DNA of 5,427 nt from a bacterium (GTDB lineage Bacteria; Omnitrophota; Gorgyraeia; Gygaellales; Profunditerraquicolaceae): assembly GCA_004298075.1 (NCBI GenBank), contig SCRK01000150.1, positions 1-5,427 of the forward strand, in the 5' to 3' direction. This document shows positions 4,840-5,427 of the stretch, in pieces. The notes beneath the pieces are model-generated. The model ran no database searches. It was given only the letters and a program-made list of their open reading frames with translations, and was not told where the DNA came from. Numbering within the stretch: the stretch's first letter is position 1; each line of letters starts with the position of its first letter. A program made the translations under genes and the position numbers.

Positions 4840-4867
4840 AGCATACCACATATTTAACGGTTGTCAA
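4840..4867 (-). promoter_or_regulatory. Sigma-70-like promoter for the sigma-like gene
   Basis: A perfect -35 TTGACA (4862-4867), a 16-base spacer and -10 TATGCT (4840-4845) with an extended TGG in front. Transcription would start near 4833-4835, about 14 bases before the first leader hairpin (4804-4819). It sits just downstream of the palindrome that ends nadE, so the ammonium cluster is a separate transcription unit from nadE. Confidence 0.75.
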
Positions 4868-4872
4868 GTAAG

Positions 4873-4922
4873 AAAATGGGGTCAGAATTATTTTTCTAGA
4901 AAAATAATTCTGACCCCATTTT
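4873..4922. terminator. 50-bp perfect palindrome with GGGGTCAG core, nadE terminator
   Basis: An inverted repeat of 25 bp per arm with no mismatch and TCTAGA at its centre. It overlaps the first plus-strand base of the nadE stop codon. The minus-strand transcript would fold into a long hairpin whose 3' arm ends in ATTTT, a likely terminator that separates nadE from the downstream promoter. It shares the arm AAAA(C/T)GGGGTCAGAATTA with the palindrome at 1778-1811; the one variable base is matched by the compensating change on the other arm. Confidence 0.7.
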
Positions 4923-5427
4923 TACCCTCTGTATTTATTGGTAATCGGCATACGCCTGTCCCTTCCGAAAGCCTTAGGGGTGATTTTTATTCCCGGTGGA
5001 GACTGCCTGCGCTTATATTCGCTTGCGTCAACCATCTTTAGGGCTTTGGAAACTGTTGCCTTATCAAAACCCAAAGCAACGATCTTCTCCAGTTCTTTAT
5101 CCTCTTCAATATAAGCTTTCAGGATGGGGTCTAAAATATCGTAAGACGGCAGAGTATCCGAATCTTTTTGATTGGGGCGCAGCTCCGCGGTAGGTTCCTT
5201 GGTAAAGACGCGCTCGGGTATAGCGGCGGATAAAGTGTTCCTGTGACGGGATAATTTATAAACCAGTTCTTTGGGAACATCCTTAATAACGGCAAATCCT
5301 CCGGCCATGTCCCCGTAAAGAGTGGCATAACCTGTGCTCATCTCCGATTTATTGCCGGTAGCCAAAACAATCCAGCCGAATTTATTGGAGAAGGCCATAA
5401 GCATGTTCCCCCTTATGCGCGCCTGCA
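4922..5427 (-). CDS. nadE: Glutamine-dependent NAD+ synthetase, C-terminal part (5' end off window)
   Basis: Catalyses the last step of NAD synthesis: ATP-dependent amidation of nicotinic acid adenine dinucleotide, with the amide from glutamine or ammonia, in the cytoplasm. The frame is open to the right edge, giving 168 visible residues; the Met at 5404 is internal because the upstream residues QARIRGN continue the family motif. Marks are NKFGWIVLATGNKSEMSTGYATLYGDMAGGF, typical of the synthetase domain, and the C-terminal PPGIKITPKAFGRDRRMPITNKYR. Enzymes of the glutamine-dependent class are usually about 540 residues or more, so roughly the last third is seen. The two-domain, glutamine-using form is inferred from this C-terminal type, since the glutaminase domain is outside the window. 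It is co-oriented with the ammonium cluster but separated by a terminator and a promoter. Confidence 0.93.
   Translation of the reverse strand, partial: QARIRGNMLMAFSNKFGWIVLATGNKSEMSTGYATLYGDMAGGFAVIKDVPKELVYKLSRHRNTLSAAIPERVFTKEPTAELRPNQKDSDTLPSYDILDPILKAYIEEDKELEKIVALGFDKATVSKALKMVDASEYKRRQSPPGIKITPKAFGRDRRMPITNKYRG

Noticed and set aside
4665..5041. Plus-strand open frames at 4665-4871 and 4832-5041
   Set aside because: They run through the promoter, leader hairpins and palindrome, and antisense to nadE, with no plausible RBS or protein features.

Overview
The window reads almost entirely on the minus strand, so right to left is the direction of transcription. It carries the 3' part of a glutamine-dependent NAD+ synthetase gene (nadE), then a compact ammonium-handling cluster: a small sigma-70-family protein, a secreted probable outer-membrane beta-barrel, a tiny helix-turn-helix protein, an ammonium transporter (Amt, copy 2), a P-II signalling protein (GlnB/GlnK type) and a second ammonium transporter (Amt, copy 1) whose last few codons run off the left edge. 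The beta-barrel protein with a Sec signal peptide points to a diderm (Gram-negative-type) bacterium. The P-II sequence resembles those I associate with deltaproteobacterial and uncultured anaerobic lineages, and short GGGGTCAG palindromes are familiar from metagenomic genomes such as Omnitrophota. I cannot fix the phylum from this window.

Layout from right to left: nadE (5427 to 4922); a 50-bp perfect palindrome that should terminate nadE; a good sigma-70-like promoter and a structured leader of about 130 nt; the sigma-like gene (4701 to 4171); a second structured leader; the beta-barrel gene (4040 to 3249); the HTH gene (3238 to 3059) and amt2 (3043 to 1814), both tightly packed behind it; a 34-bp perfect palindrome; the P-II gene (1739 to 1398); a third structured leader; amt1 (1205 to the left edge). 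No gap exceeds about 220 bp.

The main observation is in the gaps. Upstream of the sigma-like gene, the beta-barrel gene and amt1, the minus-strand transcript can fold into an intrinsic terminator (stem plus U-tract) placed before the gene's ribosome binding site. Each terminator is preceded by a hairpin with a six-nucleotide loop whose fourth base is G (loops ATAGAA, ATTGAA, GCAGTA). In the sigma-like and amt1 leaders, these upstream hairpins compete directly for bases of the terminator stem. This is the arrangement of two-hairpin antiterminators bound by ANTAR-domain proteins (NasR, AmiR, EutV), a family already known for nitrogen metabolism. I infer a nitrogen-responsive antitermination regulon controlling this cluster; no ANTAR protein is in the window. 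The beta-barrel and amt1 leaders also share a bipartite motif, GTTACCA-N13-TTTACTTGTA, directly after the preceding stop codon. It may be a promoter class, possibly one read by the sigma-like protein encoded here.

How the parts may work together (inference): the Amt proteins bring in ammonium across the inner membrane, the P-II trimer gates them and reports 2-oxoglutarate/ATP/ADP status, the beta-barrel may serve outer-membrane permeability in the same condition, and the sigma-like and HTH proteins plus the leader attenuators set expression.
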